Position numbers and translations under genes: made by a program. A stretch of DNA of 34,478 bases from contig CAMDKM010000038.1 of the NCBI GenBank assembly GCA_945900965.1, positions 1-34,478 of the forward strand, written 5' to 3'. This stretch comes from Bordetella parapertussis (GTDB lineage: Bacteria; Pseudomonadota; Gammaproteobacteria; Burkholderiales; JACQAP01). Below, one piece after another: positions 7,592-20,042 of the stretch (positions within the stretch are counted from its first letter, which is position 1; each line of letters starts with the position of its first letter). Under the pieces are notes generated by a model. The model made no database searches. It saw nothing but the letters and a program-made list of their open reading frames with translations, and was not told where the DNA came from.

Positions 7592-8122
7592 TCATTCGTC
7601 CTGCATTTGTTGATCCGGAAATAATTCCTCGTTGAAGCCGAACTGGCGCAGATCCCGGATGCGCATCGGATACAAAATTCCCAGCAGGTGGTCGGTTTCG
7701 TGCTGCACCACACGGGCATGAAATCCGGACACGGTCCGATCAATGGGCGCGCCGAATGGATCCTGACCGCGGTAGCGTAATTGTTTGTATCGGGAAACCA
7801 CCCCTCGCATCCCCGGCACCGATAAGCAACCTTCCCAACCCTCTTCCATGTCCTCGCCAATCGGCGTCAGCAGTGGGTTGATCAATACTGTGTACGGAAT
7901 CTGCTCGGCATCCGGATATCGTGGATTTACCCCGACACCAAATATGACGACCTGCAGATTGACCTCGATTTGCGGAGCCGCGATTCCCGCGCCGTTTTTT
8001 GCACGCATGGTGTCGTTCAAGTCCTCGATCAGGGCCGCCAATTCCGGAGTCCCAAACTGCCGCACCGGTTCGGCGACCCGCAGCAGCCGAGAGTCGCCCA
8101 TTCTCAGCACGGGTTTAATCAT
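7592..8122 (-). CDS. def: Peptide deformylase
   Basis: Removes the formyl group from the N-terminal formylmethionine of new proteins. The three family motifs are present: GAGIAAPQ (44-51), EGCLSVPG (97-104, Cys99 a metal ligand) and the metal-binding QHETDHL (140-146, HExxH form). Length is 176 residues from ATG 8122, the usual size. A longer open frame upstream encodes a Trp/Arg-rich tail read from inside the phosphorylase gene and is not family-like. The start overlaps the end of the methylthioinosine phosphorylase gene by 8 bp, so the genes are translationally coupled. It is last in the leftward smc-to-def block. Confidence 0.95.
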   Translation of the reverse strand: MIKPVLRMGDSRLLRVAEPVRQFGTPELAALIEDLNDTMRAKNGAGIAAPQIEVNLQVVIFGVGVNPRYPDAEQIPYTVLINPLLTPIGEDMEEGWEGCLSVPGMRGVVSRYKQLRYRGQDPFGAPIDRTVSGFHARVVQHETDHLLGILYPMRIRDLRQFGFNEELFPDQQMQDE

Positions 8123-8858
8123 CGCGTTCCACCAATTTTTCCAGCACGGATCGCACGCGCGACATGGCAGCCTTGAGGACCGCGTTGATCCGGTCAAGAT
8201 GAATCTCGTCCTGGCTGTCACCGCGCCCGGCGGCAAAATTAACGACCACCGCCAATGCCGCATAGGGCAAACCCATTTCCCTGGCCAATGCGGCTTCCGG
8301 CATGCCGGTCATTCCAACCATGGCGGCTCCGTCACGCTCGAAGCGATCGATTTCCGCCGCCGTCTCCAGTCTCGGCCCCTGAGTGGTGGCATAAGTTCCA
8401 CCGTCCACAACCACTTGGCCCGCCCTGGCGGCGGCGGCCAGCAGGTGCGTGCGCAAGGACTCGTCATAGGGGCGGGTAAAGTCCACATGGGTTACGGGCT
8501 GATCCGGGTCATCAAAAAAAGTATGTTTGCGGCCCGAGGTGTAATCGAGAATCTGCGCCGGCACGGACAAAGTACCGGGTTTCAGGTCAGGCCGGATCCC
8601 GCCCACCGAGGCCACGGAAACAATCCGCGAGACACCTTCGGAATGCAGGGCCCAGATGTTGGCCCGGTAATTCACCGCATGGGGTGGAATGGTATGCCCG
8701 TACCCATGCCGCGCCAGGAATACGATCTCGCGTCCATTGAGCTTTCCAAACGTCAATGCCCCTGAGGGTTCGCCGTAAGGCGTGCGAATCACCTGGCGGC
8801 GGGAGACTTCGAGATTGGCCAACTGCGTCAGCCCGGTGCCACCGATAATACCCAGCAT
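8115..8858 (-). CDS. mtnP: S-methyl-5'-thioinosine phosphorylase
   Basis: A phosphorylase of the purine nucleoside phosphorylase/MTAP family, about 247 residues. Visible motifs are GGTG near the N-terminus (phosphate site), LARHGYGH (about 49-56), SVGGIRP and [12 protein letters not shown], and MTGMPEA. The base-recognition position reads VVNFAAG, with Asn rather than the Asp of methylthioadenosine phosphorylases. This fits 6-oxopurine substrates and the Pseudomonas-type methylthioinosine enzyme, which recycles polyamine and quorum-signal by-products. The product would be hypoxanthine, which the adjacent hpt enzyme can salvage. ATG 8858 is preferred, with AAGGA seven bases upstream; TTG at 8861 is an alternative. 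Confidence 0.88.
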   Translation of the reverse strand: MLGIIGGTGLTQLANLEVSRRQVIRTPYGEPSGALTFGKLNGREIVFLARHGYGHTIPPHAVNYRANIWALHSEGVSRIVSVASVGGIRPDLKPGTLSVPAQILDYTSGRKHTFFDDPDQPVTHVDFTRPYDESLRTHLLAAAARAGQVVVDGGTYATTQGPRLETAAEIDRFERDGAAMVGMTGMPEAALAREMGLPYAALAVVVNFAAGRGDSQDEIHLDRINAVLKAAMSRVRSVLEKLVERDD

Positions 8859-8861
8859 CAA

Positions 8862-9407
8862 TCAGTCCTTGTTTGCGTAAATAGCGGGAAGATTCCGCCA
8901 TGCTTCGTTGATATCCATGCCGAATCCGAACAGATAACGATTGGGAAGACTTAATCCCACAAAATCCGCTTCGATCGGTTTCTTGCGGCCGAGGGCCTTG
9001 TCCACGAACACCGCAGTCTTGACCTGACCTGCCCCGCCCGCCAGGAGTTTTTCCCGAATCGCGGCCAGGGTCTCGCCCTCATCCAGCACGTCGTCCAGAA
9101 TCAGAACCAGACGCTTGCGAATATCGCTATGTGGTCCAACCTTCCATTGCACTTCGCCGCCGCGCGTGCCACCGCGATAACGGGTCACATGCAAATAGTC
9201 GAAATCGAGTGGAAATTTCAGCAAAGGCAGAAGCTGGCCGGTAAACACGACCGCACCCCCCATTACGGACAAAACCAGGGGAAAGGTCTCTTGCAGCTCC
9301 GAGGTGATTTCCCCGGCAAGGCGTTTTAATGCTTGTTGAATTTGCGCCTCGGTGCAGATCAGCTCCGCGCCATGCAACACCTGCCACGCTTGCTGCACGT
9401 CTGGCAT
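8862..9407 (-). CDS. hpt: Hypoxanthine-guanine phosphoribosyltransferase
   Basis: Converts hypoxanthine or guanine plus PRPP to IMP or GMP. The PRPP-binding motif is VLILDDVLDEGET at about 101-113, and a PPi-loop region VMGGAVVF lies at about 48-55. Length from ATG 9407 is 181 residues, normal for the family; a start 21 codons earlier would overlap the end of galU and adds a non-conserved tail. It sits between galU (10 bp away) and the methylthioinosine phosphorylase, whose hypoxanthine product it can use. This pairing supports a salvage role for both. Confidence 0.93.
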   Translation of the reverse strand: MPDVQQAWQVLHGAELICTEAQIQQALKRLAGEITSELQETFPLVLSVMGGAVVFTGQLLPLLKFPLDFDYLHVTRYRGGTRGGEVQWKVGPHSDIRKRLVLILDDVLDEGETLAAIREKLLAGGAGQVKTAVFVDKALGRKKPIEADFVGLSLPNRYLFGFGMDINEAWRNLPAIYANKD

Positions 9408-9417
9408 GGCGGATTCG

Positions 9418-10296
9418 TCAGGGCTTGCCGGACTGCATGGTGCGCAGAAATTCGCCAAATTCCTTGCCAATCTCCGGATGTTTCATGGCGTACAACACGT
9501 TGGCCTGCAAGTAGCCCAGCTTGGACCCGCAGTCGTAGCGCACCCCGCTGAACTCGTAAGCAAGCGCCCGTTGTTCGTGAAGCAGCGCGGAGATGCCGTC
9601 GGTCAATTGGATTTCTCCCCCGCTGCCCGGTTTGACACGCTCCAGGTGCCCAAAAATTTCCGGGGAAAGAACATAACGCCCCACTACGGCCAGATTGGAC
9701 GGCGCATCCTGCGGTTTGGGTTTTTCCACGATGCCGGTGATGCGATGCATGCCGCGTTCGCCGCGTTCGGTGCTGACAATTCCATAGCTGGAAGTTTCCT
9801 CGGGCGCCACCACCTGAACTGCCAGCAGAGAACAGCGCTCCCGCGCGTAGATATCCACCATTTGTTTCATTACCGGGGGAGTCCCGTCGATCAGATCGTC
9901 GGCCAGAATGACGGCAAACGGCTCGTTGCCGACCACCGGCCGGGCGCAAAGAATGGCGTGACCCAGACCCAGCGCTTCGGTCTGACGAACATAGATGCAG
10001 CTTACGTGTTTGGGCACGATGTCCTGCACCTGCTCGAGCATCTTGAGTTTGCCGCGGGTCTGCAGTTCGGTTTCCAGCTCATAAGCCTTGTCGAAATGAT
10101 CTTCGATCGCGCGTTTGGTCCGGCCGGTGATAAACACCATTTGGGTAATGCCGGCCGCTACCGCTTCTTCCACTGCATATTGAATCAACGGTTTGTCCAC
10201 CACCGGCAACATTTCCTTGGAACTGGCCTTGGTGGCGGGCAGAAAGCGTGTGCCGAGGCCGGCCACGGGAAATACGGCTTTGGTAACTTTACTCAA
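9418..10296 (-). CDS. galU: UTP-glucose-1-phosphate uridylyltransferase
   Basis: Makes UDP-glucose from UTP and glucose-1-phosphate, for envelope polysaccharides and related sugars. The N-terminal nucleotide-binding signature is [18 protein letters not shown], followed by [13 protein letters not shown] and ILADDLID (metal-binding Asp pair). At 292 residues it is the family length. The family-like N-terminus begins at TTG 10296, supported by a GAGG eight bases upstream, so a TTG start codon is likely. It follows ligA after 44 bp and precedes hpt by 10 bp. Confidence 0.95.
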   Translation of the reverse strand: MSKVTKAVFPVAGLGTRFLPATKASSKEMLPVVDKPLIQYAVEEAVAAGITQMVFITGRTKRAIEDHFDKAYELETELQTRGKLKMLEQVQDIVPKHVSCIYVRQTEALGLGHAILCARPVVGNEPFAVILADDLIDGTPPVMKQMVDIYARERCSLLAVQVVAPEETSSYGIVSTERGERGMHRITGIVEKPKPQDAPSNLAVVGRYVLSPEIFGHLERVKPGSGGEIQLTDGISALLHEQRALAYEFSGVRYDCGSKLGYLQANVLYAMKHPEIGKEFGEFLRTMQSGKP

Positions 10297-10340
10297 AGGG
10301 GTAACCTCTTTTGTTGACTATCGCTGCCGATGATCGTCTC

Positions 10341-13453
<3,113 letters not shown>

Positions 13454-13478
13454 GGCAGTTTCCCCCACATTATTATTA

Positions 13479-16400
13479 TCAGGCGGCTTCCTCGCGCAAG
13501 CGCATCGCTTGCTCCACGTCCACGGCAACTATCCGGGACACACCTTGTTCCTGCATGGTGACCCCGATCAACTGGTGCGCCATTTCCATGGTGATCTTGT
13601 TGTGGGTGATAAACATGAACTGCGTATGATCCGCCATTTTTCGAACCAGCGCGCAGAACCGCTCAGTATTGGAATCATCGAGCGGGGCGTCCACTTCGTC
13701 CAGCAGGCAAAAGGGCGCGGGATTCAACTGGAACATGGAAAATACCAGAGACAACGCCGTCAAGGCTTTTTCTCCTCCCGACAGCAGATGAATTGACGCA
13801 TTGCGTTTGCCGGGCGGCCTGGCAATCACCTGCACGCCCGCATCGAGAATTTCCTCGCCGGTCATGACCAGCTTCGCCTCGCCGCCCCCAAACAAGGCCG
13901 GAAACATTTCGCCGAAATGCCGGTTCACCACGTCGAAGGTGGACTGTAAGCGGTCCCGAGTCTCCCGGTCAATTTTGCGGATGGCATTTTCCAATGTTGC
14001 GACGGCTTCGGCAAGATCCTGGGATTGGGCATCCAGATAACCCTTGCGCTCGCGTGAAGTTGCCAACTCTTCCAACGAAGCCAGATTAACCGCGCCCAGG
14101 GCCGCGATCTCTTCGTTCAGGCGGTTGACATCACTTTGCAATTTTCCTGGACGCGGAGCATCGTCCAGCAATGGGGTCAGCGCAGCCTCGTCCGCCGCGG
14201 ACTCGATCAATTGCGCCGTAAAACTTTCCTCGGCCAATCTCGCCTCTTGTTCCTTGAGACGCAACTCGCTGATTTTTTCCCGCGCGGGAGCCAGTTTTTG
14301 TTCCGCGGCGAGGCGCTCCTGCTCGGTCGCGCGCAAAACCTGCTCGGCTGCTTCCAAGGCTTCGCGCGCCTGTTTGAGTCGGGCTTCGCCTTCCACTCTT
14401 TGCGCCAGCCCCTGGCTCAGTTGATCCTGAAACGATGTTTCGTCGCCGCGCGCAATCTCTGCCCGCAGCTCTTTGCTGCGTGTTTCGAGGCGCTGCACGT
14501 TTTCGTTGATGATTTCCAGGGAGTTGTCCAGCTCGCTGATCTTCGACAGCAAAGTTTTCTCTTGAAAGCGTGCCTCCTGTACCGCCCTTTCGGCTTTTTG
14601 GACGTTGGCGCGAGCTGTTTGCAGATTCGCTTCCGCCCCGGTGCGCGTCCGCGCCGCTTCGTGCAGTGCGCTACCAAGTGTTCCCAGGGTTGCGGCAATG
14701 CCTTCCAGCAGACGACTCGCCTGCAGAAATTGCTCTTGCTCGCGCGCCGATTCCTGACCGATTTCCTCCAGTTCGCCGGCAATCTGTTCACCGCGCCCTT
14801 TAAGCCGCTCGGCAAGCTGGGACAGCATCAGGTGATCCAGCCGTTTTTGGTGGTGCGACTCCTGAAGCTCGGACACTGCCTTGCGCAGCCGGCCGGTTTC
14901 GGCCTTGTGCTCTTCCAGGCGGATTTCGGCGGACCGGGCCTCTTCGCGCTTCGCACTTAGTTCCTGGTCCGCGGCTGTACGATCGGTAAACAGACTTTCG
15001 ATTTCCTTTTGCCGGGAAAGAATGCCATGGATCTCGGAATCCGCCCCGTGAAAATTCACGCTGGTCGCGGTGAATACGTGCCCGTGCGGCGTGACCAGCA
15101 TTGCTCCCGGCGGCAACAGGCAGGCCTTATCGAGTCCTTGAGAGGCGTCCTCCACCACATACACGCGGTCCAGCCAGTCGCCCAGAACCGCCATGAGCCG
15201 CGAATCCGTGCAAGTCACATAGTCGGTCAGTGCCACCATGCCCGGCGGGGGATCGGTCCGAACGGACTGCGCGCCGGACTCCGCGTGCAGATGAAACGAC
15301 ACTCTGCCCGGCGGCGGATCGCGGAACCATTCCATGGCCTGCGGCAAATCGCTCAAGGCGATACTGTTCAGGCGTTCGCGCAATACCGATTCGAGCGCGT
15401 CTTCCCAGCCATCCCGGATCCGGATGCCCTGCCACAAATGAGAATTGCGCCGCAGTTCCCTGGCCTCCAGCCAGGGCTCCACCGCGCTCGCCCGGCCAAC
15501 CTGGTCTTGCAGAGACTGCAAGGCCGCCATGTGCGCATCGAGCTGATTCAGGCGCTGCTGTGTCTGCTCCGCCGCCGATTGCGCGGCCAGCCATTCCTCC
15601 TCCAGCGCGGGCTCCTCGGCCTGACCGTTCTCCAGCGCCAGTTTCTGCGTACTTAGTTGCTGTTCGTAATCGACAATCTCTTTTTCCAGCGCGACCAACT
15701 CGCTCAGGTTCGGCACTTCGAGTCCGTCGCGTTCTTCATTCAGGCGTGCGGCGCGCAGCGCGAGCTGCTGGAGCAGTTTCTCGGCATGGCCTTTACGTGT
15801 TTCTTCGAGGCGCATCTGCTGCTCGGCCAGATCGAGTGCCTGTTGTGCTTCGGTATATAGCTCCCGGGCCGATTTGTCGGCGCTTTCCGCGGCTGGCAAC
15901 GACTCCCTGGCATCGCGCAATTGTTCTTCGAGGGCCAACAACTGCTCCCGTACTTCGCCCAGCTCGCTTTCGCTATCGCAACGAGATTGCGTAAGCGAAC
16001 CGACCCGGCCAGCCTGCTCGGCGAGCTGGTCCTGCACCGAAGCCAATTGCTGCTCGGCTCGTTGGCGGCCATCCCGCACATGCTGAATCTGTTGCTCGAT
16101 GCGCGCAATTTCGGCATTGACTTCGTAGAGCGCGCCTTGCGTGGCGTGTACGGCATCGGATGCGGCATAGTGATTCGAACGCAGTTCTTCCAGACGCCGT
16201 TGGGCATCCGTCAGTCGCGCCGACTCGGCCTCCAGGGCGATGGTAGCACTGTCAATTTCGCCGGCCACGCGGGCACGCAGACTCGTCGCGTCCCGCCGGC
16301 GCAGCATCCACATCAATTGCTGGGTGCGCCGAAGCGAGGCTTCCAGTTCCCGGTAACGCGCGGCTTTTTCGGCCTGGCCCTCGAGATGCTCGAGCTGCCG

Positions 16401-17006
16401 GGCTAGTTCCTGTCGGATATCGTCCACGCGCAACAGGTTTTCCCGGGTATCTTCCAGTCTGAGTTCGGTCTCCCGTCGACGCTCGCGGTATTTCGAGACC
16501 CCTGCCGCTTCTTCCAGAAAGGTGCGCAGATCCTCCGGCTTGGCCTCGATAATCCGGGAAATCATTCCCTGCTCGATAATGGCGTAGCCGCGCCCGCCCA
16601 GGCCGGTGCCGAGGAAAATGTCGGAGACATCGCGCCGCCGCACATGGTGATTGTTCAGGAAAAAACTGGATTCCCCGTCGCGCTCCAAAACCCGCTTGAC
16701 GGAAATCTCGGCATACTGCGACCAGGCACCTGCGGCTTTACCGAGGCTGTTGTCGAAAATCAGCTCGACGCTGGCCCTGCCGACGGGTTTACGTTCGCCC
16801 GAGCCGTTAAAAATCACGTCCTGCATGCTGTCCCCGCGCAACTGGCGGGCCGAGGACTCGCCAAGCACCCAGCGCACGGCATCGATCACATTCGACTTGC
16901 CGCAGCCATTCGGGCCCACCACGCCGACCAGTTGCCCGGGCACGGCGATATGAGTGGGATCGACAAAGGATTTGAATCCGGCCAGTTTTATATGGGTAAG
17001 TCGCAC
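13479..17006 (-). CDS. smc: Chromosome partition protein SMC
   Basis: A 1175-residue SMC ATPase that organises and segregates the chromosome with ScpA/ScpB. The head is split: Walker A GPNGCGKSN (31-39) at the N-terminus, and the signature LLSGGEKAL (about 1070) and Walker B CLLDEVDAPLDD (about 1100) at the C-terminus. Between them lie two long Glu/Gln/Ala-rich coiled coils around a hinge at about 500-650. Start is GTG at 17006, giving the family N-terminus MRLTHIKLAGFKSFVDPT; no clear ribosome binding site is seen. It heads the smc-zipA-ligA run, with zipA 25 bp downstream. An SMC rather than MukB system is typical outside the enterics. Confidence 0.97.
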   Translation of the reverse strand: MRLTHIKLAGFKSFVDPTHIAVPGQLVGVVGPNGCGKSNVIDAVRWVLGESSARQLRGDSMQDVIFNGSGERKPVGRASVELIFDNSLGKAAGAWSQYAEISVKRVLERDGESSFFLNNHHVRRRDVSDIFLGTGLGGRGYAIIEQGMISRIIEAKPEDLRTFLEEAAGVSKYRERRRETELRLEDTRENLLRVDDIRQELARQLEHLEGQAEKAARYRELEASLRRTQQLMWMLRRRDATSLRARVAGEIDSATIALEAESARLTDAQRRLEELRSNHYAASDAVHATQGALYEVNAEIARIEQQIQHVRDGRQRAEQQLASVQDQLAEQAGRVGSLTQSRCDSESELGEVREQLLALEEQLRDARESLPAAESADKSARELYTEAQQALDLAEQQMRLEETRKGHAEKLLQQLALRAARLNEERDGLEVPNLSELVALEKEIVDYEQQLSTQKLALENGQAEEPALEEEWLAAQSAAEQTQQRLNQLDAHMAALQSLQDQVGRASAVEPWLEARELRRNSHLWQGIRIRDGWEDALESVLRERLNSIALSDLPQAMEWFRDPPPGRVSFHLHAESGAQSVRTDPPPGMVALTDYVTCTDSRLMAVLGDWLDRVYVVEDASQGLDKACLLPPGAMLVTPHGHVFTATSVNFHGADSEIHGILSRQKEIESLFTDRTAADQELSAKREEARSAEIRLEEHKAETGRLRKAVSELQESHHQKRLDHLMLSQLAERLKGRGEQIAGELEEIGQESAREQEQFLQASRLLEGIAATLGTLGSALHEAARTRTGAEANLQTARANVQKAERAVQEARFQEKTLLSKISELDNSLEIINENVQRLETRSKELRAEIARGDETSFQDQLSQGLAQRVEGEARLKQAREALEAAEQVLRATEQERLAAEQKLAPAREKISELRLKEQEARLAEESFTAQLIESAADEAALTPLLDDAPRPGKLQSDVNRLNEEIAALGAVNLASLEELATSRERKGYLDAQSQDLAEAVATLENAIRKIDRETRDRLQSTFDVVNRHFGEMFPALFGGGEAKLVMTGEEILDAGVQVIARPPGKRNASIHLLSGGEKALTALSLVFSMFQLNPAPFCLLDEVDAPLDDSNTERFCALVRKMADHTQFMFITHNKITMEMAHQLIGVTMQEQGVSRIVAVDVEQAMRLREEAA

Positions 17007-17056
17007 GTGACGAGGGTATTAGCGCTTAGAATTCCGGCAGTTGCCAAATAAAACAA

Positions 17057-17086
17057 GCGCCTGGACCTCATTTCAGGACCAGGCGC
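17057..17086 (-). terminator. Terminator-like hairpin between divergent smc and queF
   Basis: A 12-bp stem with one A-A mismatch and a 6-base loop is built from GCGCCTGG and CCAGGCGC plus the inner CCT/AGG. On the minus strand it is followed by TTGTTTTATTT, a good intrinsic-terminator tail; on the plus strand GAGTTTT follows. It is odd because it lies ahead of both genes, not behind one: 50 bp before the smc start and 45 bp before queF. It may insulate the two promoters or act as a leader attenuator. Confidence 0.6.
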
Positions 17087-17130
17087 GAGTTTTCCGGCCG
17101 CCATTTTAACAATCTAATCGATCGACGAGA

Positions 17131-17547
17131 ATGCCAACTCAGCCAAGCAAAGTTTTGGAGACCTTTCCGAACCCTCAGGAATCCCGCGATTATCTAATTC
17201 ACATGGAAATTCCGGAGTTCACCTGTTTGTGCCCCAAGACCGGGCAGCCGGACTTCGCCGTGCTTTTGCTCGACTACATACCCGACAAACTGTGCATCGA
17301 ACTCAAGAGCCTCAAGCTGTATGTGTGGTCGTTCCGCAACGAAGGTGCGTTTCACGAGGCGGTGACCAACCAGATTCTCGACGATCTGGCCGGCGCCTGC
17401 GTGCCCCGATTCATGCGCCTGACCGCGCGCTTCTTTGTGCGCGGCGGAATTTTTACCTCGGTCGTTGCCGAGCACCGTAAAAAAGGCTGGACAGCGCCGC
17501 CGGACTTGCCCATACCCCTGTTTGTGCCGGAGTCGAGCGTGCGCTGA
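17131..17547 (+). CDS. queF: NADPH-dependent 7-cyano-7-deazaguanine reductase (QueF, short form)
   Basis: Reduces preQ0 to preQ1 in queuosine biosynthesis, giving the modified base at the tRNA wobble position. The 138-residue protein is the short single-domain QueF: catalytic Cys34 in [10 protein letters not shown] with Asp41, the NADPH motif [15 protein letters not shown] (57-71), and the substrate-binding His75-Glu76 pair. Length matches the Bacillus-type rather than the longer E. coli-type enzyme. It stands alone, divergent from smc, with a hairpin in the leader. No preQ1 riboswitch could be identified in the short 5' region. Confidence 0.94.
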   Translation: MPTQPSKVLETFPNPQESRDYLIHMEIPEFTCLCPKTGQPDFAVLLLDYIPDKLCIELKSLKLYVWSFRNEGAFHEAVTNQILDDLAGACVPRFMRLTARFFVRGGIFTSVVAEHRKKGWTAPPDLPIPLFVPESSVR

Positions 17548-17605
17548 AGAATTGCTCGGGGCTCCGTCATCTGCGTGTTAGCGCGGACGACGCCATCGGG
17601 TTTGT

Positions 17606-17808
17606 CCCTCATGGCACTACCTTAAGCGCCTTTGTCCGAGAATACGGCGCTTGCGGAAAAAGAGGCGCAGTACGTAGCCCATATGCAGTGCAGCGGAATA
17701 CGGGGGAAATGCACGGTTGCGGCACCAATACCAGGATTGCGCTGCGCTCCATCCGGACTACATACCGTTGTTGTCGCGGCATCCGGTCTTAAGGCAGTGC
17801 CATGAGGG
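17606..17808. mobile_element. MITE-like element with terminal inverted repeats
   Basis: Two 21-bp ends at 17606-17626 and 17788-17808 are inverted copies with a single mismatch (outer end CCCTCATGGCACT, inner end CTTAAG). Inside is a second, imperfect inverted repeat: 17674-17704 starting GTAGCCC and 17731-17761 ending GGACTAC, of the REP kind seen dispersed in many gammaproteobacteria. The 203-bp unit has no coding capacity. A target-site duplication is not obvious. The rest of the queF-dapC gap (415 bp) holds only the dapC promoter region. Confidence 0.72.
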
Positions 17809-17858
17809 TCAGTCCCGATTCTCCAGCTTCGGCGCCCGGTTGATCGCCAAAATCTAGT

Positions 17859-17887
17859 TCTGGTTTACCTCCACTCGCCTTTATAAT
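17859..17887 (+). promoter_or_regulatory. Candidate dapC promoter
   Basis: A perfect TATAAT at 17882-17887 lies 75 bp before the dapC start. The sequence 17 bp upstream (TCTGGT, 17859-17864) is a poor -35. It follows the MITE-like element, so the promoter is likely intact and would drive the dapC-dapD-pilU-dapE-prmB run. Confidence 0.4.
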
Positions 17888-17961
17888 TCGTGCGCCATTT
17901 TCGACTGGCACCACCCATATGATTAGTCCAACGTCTAACGCCAGCGTGCTATGAATTCGGC

Positions 17962-19167
17962 ATGAATCCCCAGCTTTCCGCTCTGCAACCCTACCCGTTT
18001 CAGAAACTTTCGGCCCTGCTCGCTGGCGCGAGCCCGGCGGCGCTGCGGCCGATCAATCTGTCGATCGGCGAACCCAAACATGCCACCCCGCCATTTATCC
18101 GGGATGCTTTGACGGCCAATCTGTCTGGGTTGTCCAGTTATCCGGCCACCGCCGGGAGCGAAAGCCTGAGGCGAACCGTCGCCGGCTGGATCAAGAACCG
18201 CTTCGGGGTAAGTGATATTGATCCCCTGCGCCAGGTGTTACCCGTTAACGGCAGCCGGGAAGCGCTCTTTGCTTTTGCTCAAACCGTTATCGACCCATCG
18301 CGCGCGCGCGCGGTGGTGGTTTCGCCCAATCCGTTTTATCAGATTTACGAGGGCGCGGCGCTGCTGGCCGGTGCCGAACCGCAGTTCCTCAATCAGCTGC
18401 CGGATAACAATTTCGCCATGGATAGGACGCAGTTGCCCGATGAGGTCTGGTCGCGCACGCAACTGATCTACGTCTGCTCGCCGGCCAATCCCACCGGCAA
18501 TGTGATGACGCTGTCCGAATGGAAATCCTTGTTCGAATTGTCCGACCGGTACGGATTTGTCATCGCCTCCGACGAATGTTATTCGGAAATCTACTTCGAC
18601 GAAGCGGCCCCGCCACTCGGCGCTCTGGATGCGGCCTGGCGCCTGGGCCGAGGGGATTTCCGACGACTGGTGAGCTTTTCAAGTCTGTCGAAACGTTCCA
18701 ACGTTCCGGGCATGCGCTCGGGATTCGTTGCTGGCGACGCGGAAATTATTGCCAAATTTCTTCTGTACCGTACCTATCACGGCTGCGCGATGAATCCCGC
18801 TATACAGGCAGCCAGCGAAACCGCATGGCGCGACGAGTCGCATGTCGTGGAAAATCGCCGGCTTTACCGGAAAAAATTCGAACGGGTTGTGGCGATACTT
18901 GGCGAAGTGACCGAAGTTACCATGCCGCAGGCCGCGTTTTACCTTTGGCTGCCCACTCCAATCCCCGACACCGAATTCGCTAAAGGTTTGTTTAACCAAT
19001 ATAATGTGACTGTTTTGCCGGGCAGCTTTCTGGCCCGGGAAGCGCGCGGGGTGAACCCCGGTCAAAATTTCGTTCGTATTGCCCTGGTGGCGTCTGTAGA
19101 GGAATGTATCGAAGCCGGGCAACGTCTACGCGATTACATTCGGCAACTTACTTTGAGGAAAACATGA
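17962..19167 (+). CDS. dapC: Succinyldiaminopimelate aminotransferase
   Basis: A 401-residue PLP enzyme of aminotransferase class I/II that converts N-succinyl-2-amino-6-oxopimelate to N-succinyl-LL-diaminopimelate on the lysine and peptidoglycan pathway. Visible are NPTGN (about 176-180), the Asp204 of ASDECYSE that contacts the PLP nitrogen, PLP-binding Lys244 in [15 protein letters not shown], and a late Arg in FVRIALV for the substrate carboxylate. Its stop overlaps the dapD start (ATGA), which supports DapC over other class I aminotransferases. No clear ribosome binding site precedes ATG 17962. Confidence 0.94.
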   Translation: MNPQLSALQPYPFQKLSALLAGASPAALRPINLSIGEPKHATPPFIRDALTANLSGLSSYPATAGSESLRRTVAGWIKNRFGVSDIDPLRQVLPVNGSREALFAFAQTVIDPSRARAVVVSPNPFYQIYEGAALLAGAEPQFLNQLPDNNFAMDRTQLPDEVWSRTQLIYVCSPANPTGNVMTLSEWKSLFELSDRYGFVIASDECYSEIYFDEAAPPLGALDAAWRLGRGDFRRLVSFSSLSKRSNVPGMRSGFVAGDAEIIAKFLLYRTYHGCAMNPAIQAASETAWRDESHVVENRRLYRKKFERVVAILGEVTEVTMPQAAFYLWLPTPIPDTEFAKGLFNQYNVTVLPGSFLAREARGVNPGQNFVRIALVASVEECIEAGQRLRDYIRQLTLRKT

Positions 19168-19985
19168 CGGACCCGCAGAGCATTATCGACAAGGCATTCG
19201 AGGAACGCGCCAAAATTTCGCCGCGATCCACGGATCCAGCGGTGAAGGAAGCCGTAGCTCAGGTAATTCGCGAGCTCGATTCGGGCAAGCTTCGGGTCGC
19301 GGAGAAAATTAGCGGCGAATGGGTCACTCATCAGTGGATCAAGAAGGCCGTCCTGCTGTCCTTCCGTCTGGAAGACAATGACGTTATCCGCGATGGCTAT
19401 ACCAATTATTTCGACAAGGTCCCGGCAAAATTCGCTGACTACGGCGCGGCGGATTTCGCGGCGGGCGGGTTCCGCGTGGTGCCGCCGGCGGCGGTGCGGG
19501 CCGGCTCCTTCATCGGCAAGAACGTGGTGTTGATGCCTTCGTTCGTGAATATCGGTGCTTATGTGGACGAAGGCACCATGGTCGATACCTGGGCAACAGT
19601 TGGCTCGTGCGCTCAGATCGGCAAAAACGTGCACTTGTCGGGTGGCGTGGGTATTGGCGGGGTACTGGAGCCGATTCAGGCCAACCCGACCATCATCGAA
19701 GATAACTGCTTCATTGGCGCGCGCTCCGAGGTTGTCGAGGGCGTTGTTGTGGGTGAAGGCTCGGTAATCTCGATGGGTGTGTATATCGGCCAAAGCACCC
19801 GCATCTACAATCGGGAAACTGGCGAAACGATTTACGGAAAAATTCCGCCAGGGTCAGTTGTGGTGTCGGGCAATCTGCCCTCGGCCGATGGGCGCTACAG
19901 CCTGTATTGCGCAGTGATCGTCAAACAAGTCGATGCCAAGACCCGGGCCAAGACCAGCATCAATGAGCTGCTCCGTGGTATCTAA
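19164..19985 (+). CDS. dapD: Tetrahydrodipicolinate N-succinyltransferase
   Basis: Transfers succinyl from succinyl-CoA to tetrahydrodipicolinate, the step just before DapC. From ATG 19164 it has 273 residues, as in E. coli (274). The N-terminal helical domain is followed by a left-handed parallel beta-helix of hexapeptide repeats (about 105-235, e.g. [20 protein letters not shown]). An upstream start in another part of the same frame would extend into dapC and is not conserved. Coupled to dapC by a 4-base overlap. Confidence 0.97.
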   Translation: MTDPQSIIDKAFEERAKISPRSTDPAVKEAVAQVIRELDSGKLRVAEKISGEWVTHQWIKKAVLLSFRLEDNDVIRDGYTNYFDKVPAKFADYGAADFAAGGFRVVPPAAVRAGSFIGKNVVLMPSFVNIGAYVDEGTMVDTWATVGSCAQIGKNVHLSGGVGIGGVLEPIQANPTIIEDNCFIGARSEVVEGVVVGEGSVISMGVYIGQSTRIYNRETGETIYGKIPPGSVVVSGNLPSADGRYSLYCAVIVKQVDAKTRAKTSINELLRGI

Positions 19986-20042
19986 CGTGCCGCGCCAGGT
20001 CGCAGCGGCGGCACTCCTTCAATCGAATCTTTCGAGGTCATC

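Noticed and set aside
17087-17130. preQ1 riboswitch ahead of queF
   Set aside because: The 5' region after the hairpin is only about 45 bp and lacks the C-rich loop and A-rich tail of preQ1 aptamers.
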